Part shown: one piece after another, positions 4,987 through 5,153 of the stretch
Layout: the number at the start of each line of letters is the position of its first letter
How positions within the stretch are numbered: position 1 is the stretch's first letter
DNA from: UBA1138 sp036338615
GTDB lineage: Bacteria; Gemmatimonadota; Gemmatimonadetes; Longimicrobiales; Gaopeijiaceae
Assembly (NCBI GenBank): GCA_036338615.1
Contig: JAYZBT010000412.1
Location: forward strand, 1-5,153
DNA length: 5,153 nucleotides
Reading direction: 5' to 3'
Made by a program: the position numbers and the translations under genes
Notes under the pieces: model-generated
Database searches by the model: none
The model's input: the letters and a program-made list of their open reading frames with translations, nothing else
What the model was told of the DNA's origin: nothing

Positions 4987-5153
4987 TGGCTCACCTCGAT
5001 CGGGCGACCGTACCTCGGGAGTACCCCTAGTAGCTCGCCACGTGGCTTGAAGTCGAATTGGACCGGAAGCCGGTCCCACTGATAGCCTTCGGGCAGTGGC
5101 CCGAAGCGCCCCTTACCCGCGCACTCGACGGCCTCCATCGCCCCGAAGTCGAA
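4983..5153 (-). CDS. tolA: TolA/TonB-family protein, C-terminal domain only (gene runs off the right edge)
   Basis: The minus-strand frame from the window edge gives 56 residues and a TGA at 4985-4983. The fragment reads as the end of a TonB_C-type domain: AMEAVECAGKGRFGPLPEGY (5-24) then LPVQFDFKP (29-37), matching the usual 'A(L/M)EAV ... FPPLPEGY ... LPVxFxF' pattern of TonB and TolA C-terminal domains. These proteins span the periplasm and transmit proton-motive force from the TolQR or ExbBD motor. Immediate overlap (GTGA) with tolB argues for TolA in role, but the domain looks TonB-like, as is common outside Proteobacteria. The transmembrane anchor and helical stalk are outside the window, so TonB versus TolA cannot be settled here. 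Confidence 0.78.
   Translation of the reverse strand, partial: FDFGAMEAVECAGKGRFGPLPEGYQWDRLPVQFDFKPRGELLGVLPRYGRPIEVSQ
4991..4997 (-). promoter_or_regulatory. Shine-Dalgarno that decides the tolB GTG start
   Basis: GAGGTGA ends four bases before GTG at 4986. It would be 13 bases from ATG at 4977, too far for normal use, so the GTG overlapping the upstream stop codon is favoured. Confidence 0.65.

Noticed and set aside
3994..5082. Plus-strand 362-codon open frame opposite tolB
   Set aside because: It is antisense to the clear PD40 propeller repeats of TolB and encodes only compositional sequence.

Overview
The window holds a compact block of housekeeping cell-envelope genes, all on the minus strand. 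Read 5'->3' on that strand (window right to left) the order is: the C-terminal end of a TolA/TonB-type protein (cut by the right edge), tolB, pal, cpoB (ybgF), nrdR, tatC, and the N-terminal part of a probable lptD-like outer-membrane assembly gene (cut by the left edge). I see no tRNA, rRNA, CRISPR array, insertion sequence or phage gene. The long plus-strand open frames are GC-rich antisense shadows.

Organism: a high-GC, Gram-negative-type (diderm) bacterium, because the window carries Tol-Pal, two lipoproteins with lipoboxes and an OstA/LptD-type protein. The tol genes running into nrdR, tatC and an lptD-like gene, together with the divergent TolB and LptD N-terminal sequences, suggest Gemmatimonadota or a relative. 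This is inferred from recalled family resemblance, not from a search.

Right part (about 3601-5153): the tolA-like 3' end and tolB overlap by GTGA and are probably translationally coupled. Middle (3396-3600): the only sizeable gap, 205 bases, with a candidate promoter for pal, a 12-bp palindrome and short repeats. Then pal (2802-3395), 51 bases containing a very strong hairpin that buries the cpoB ribosome binding site, and cpoB (1950-2750). Left part: nrdR (1376-1873) after a 76-base gap, tatC (513-1337) after 38 bases, and the lptD-like gene overlapping the tatC stop by GTGA.

How the genes work together: TolA, TolB, Pal and CpoB belong to the trans-envelope machine that constricts the outer membrane during division and links it to peptidoglycan and its synthesis. 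TatC exports folded proteins across the inner membrane, and LptD-type proteins insert lipopolysaccharide into the outer membrane. NrdR, a cytoplasmic repressor of ribonucleotide reductase genes, is the functional outsider. I found no convincing new system. The best candidate for a second look is the cpoB hairpin.
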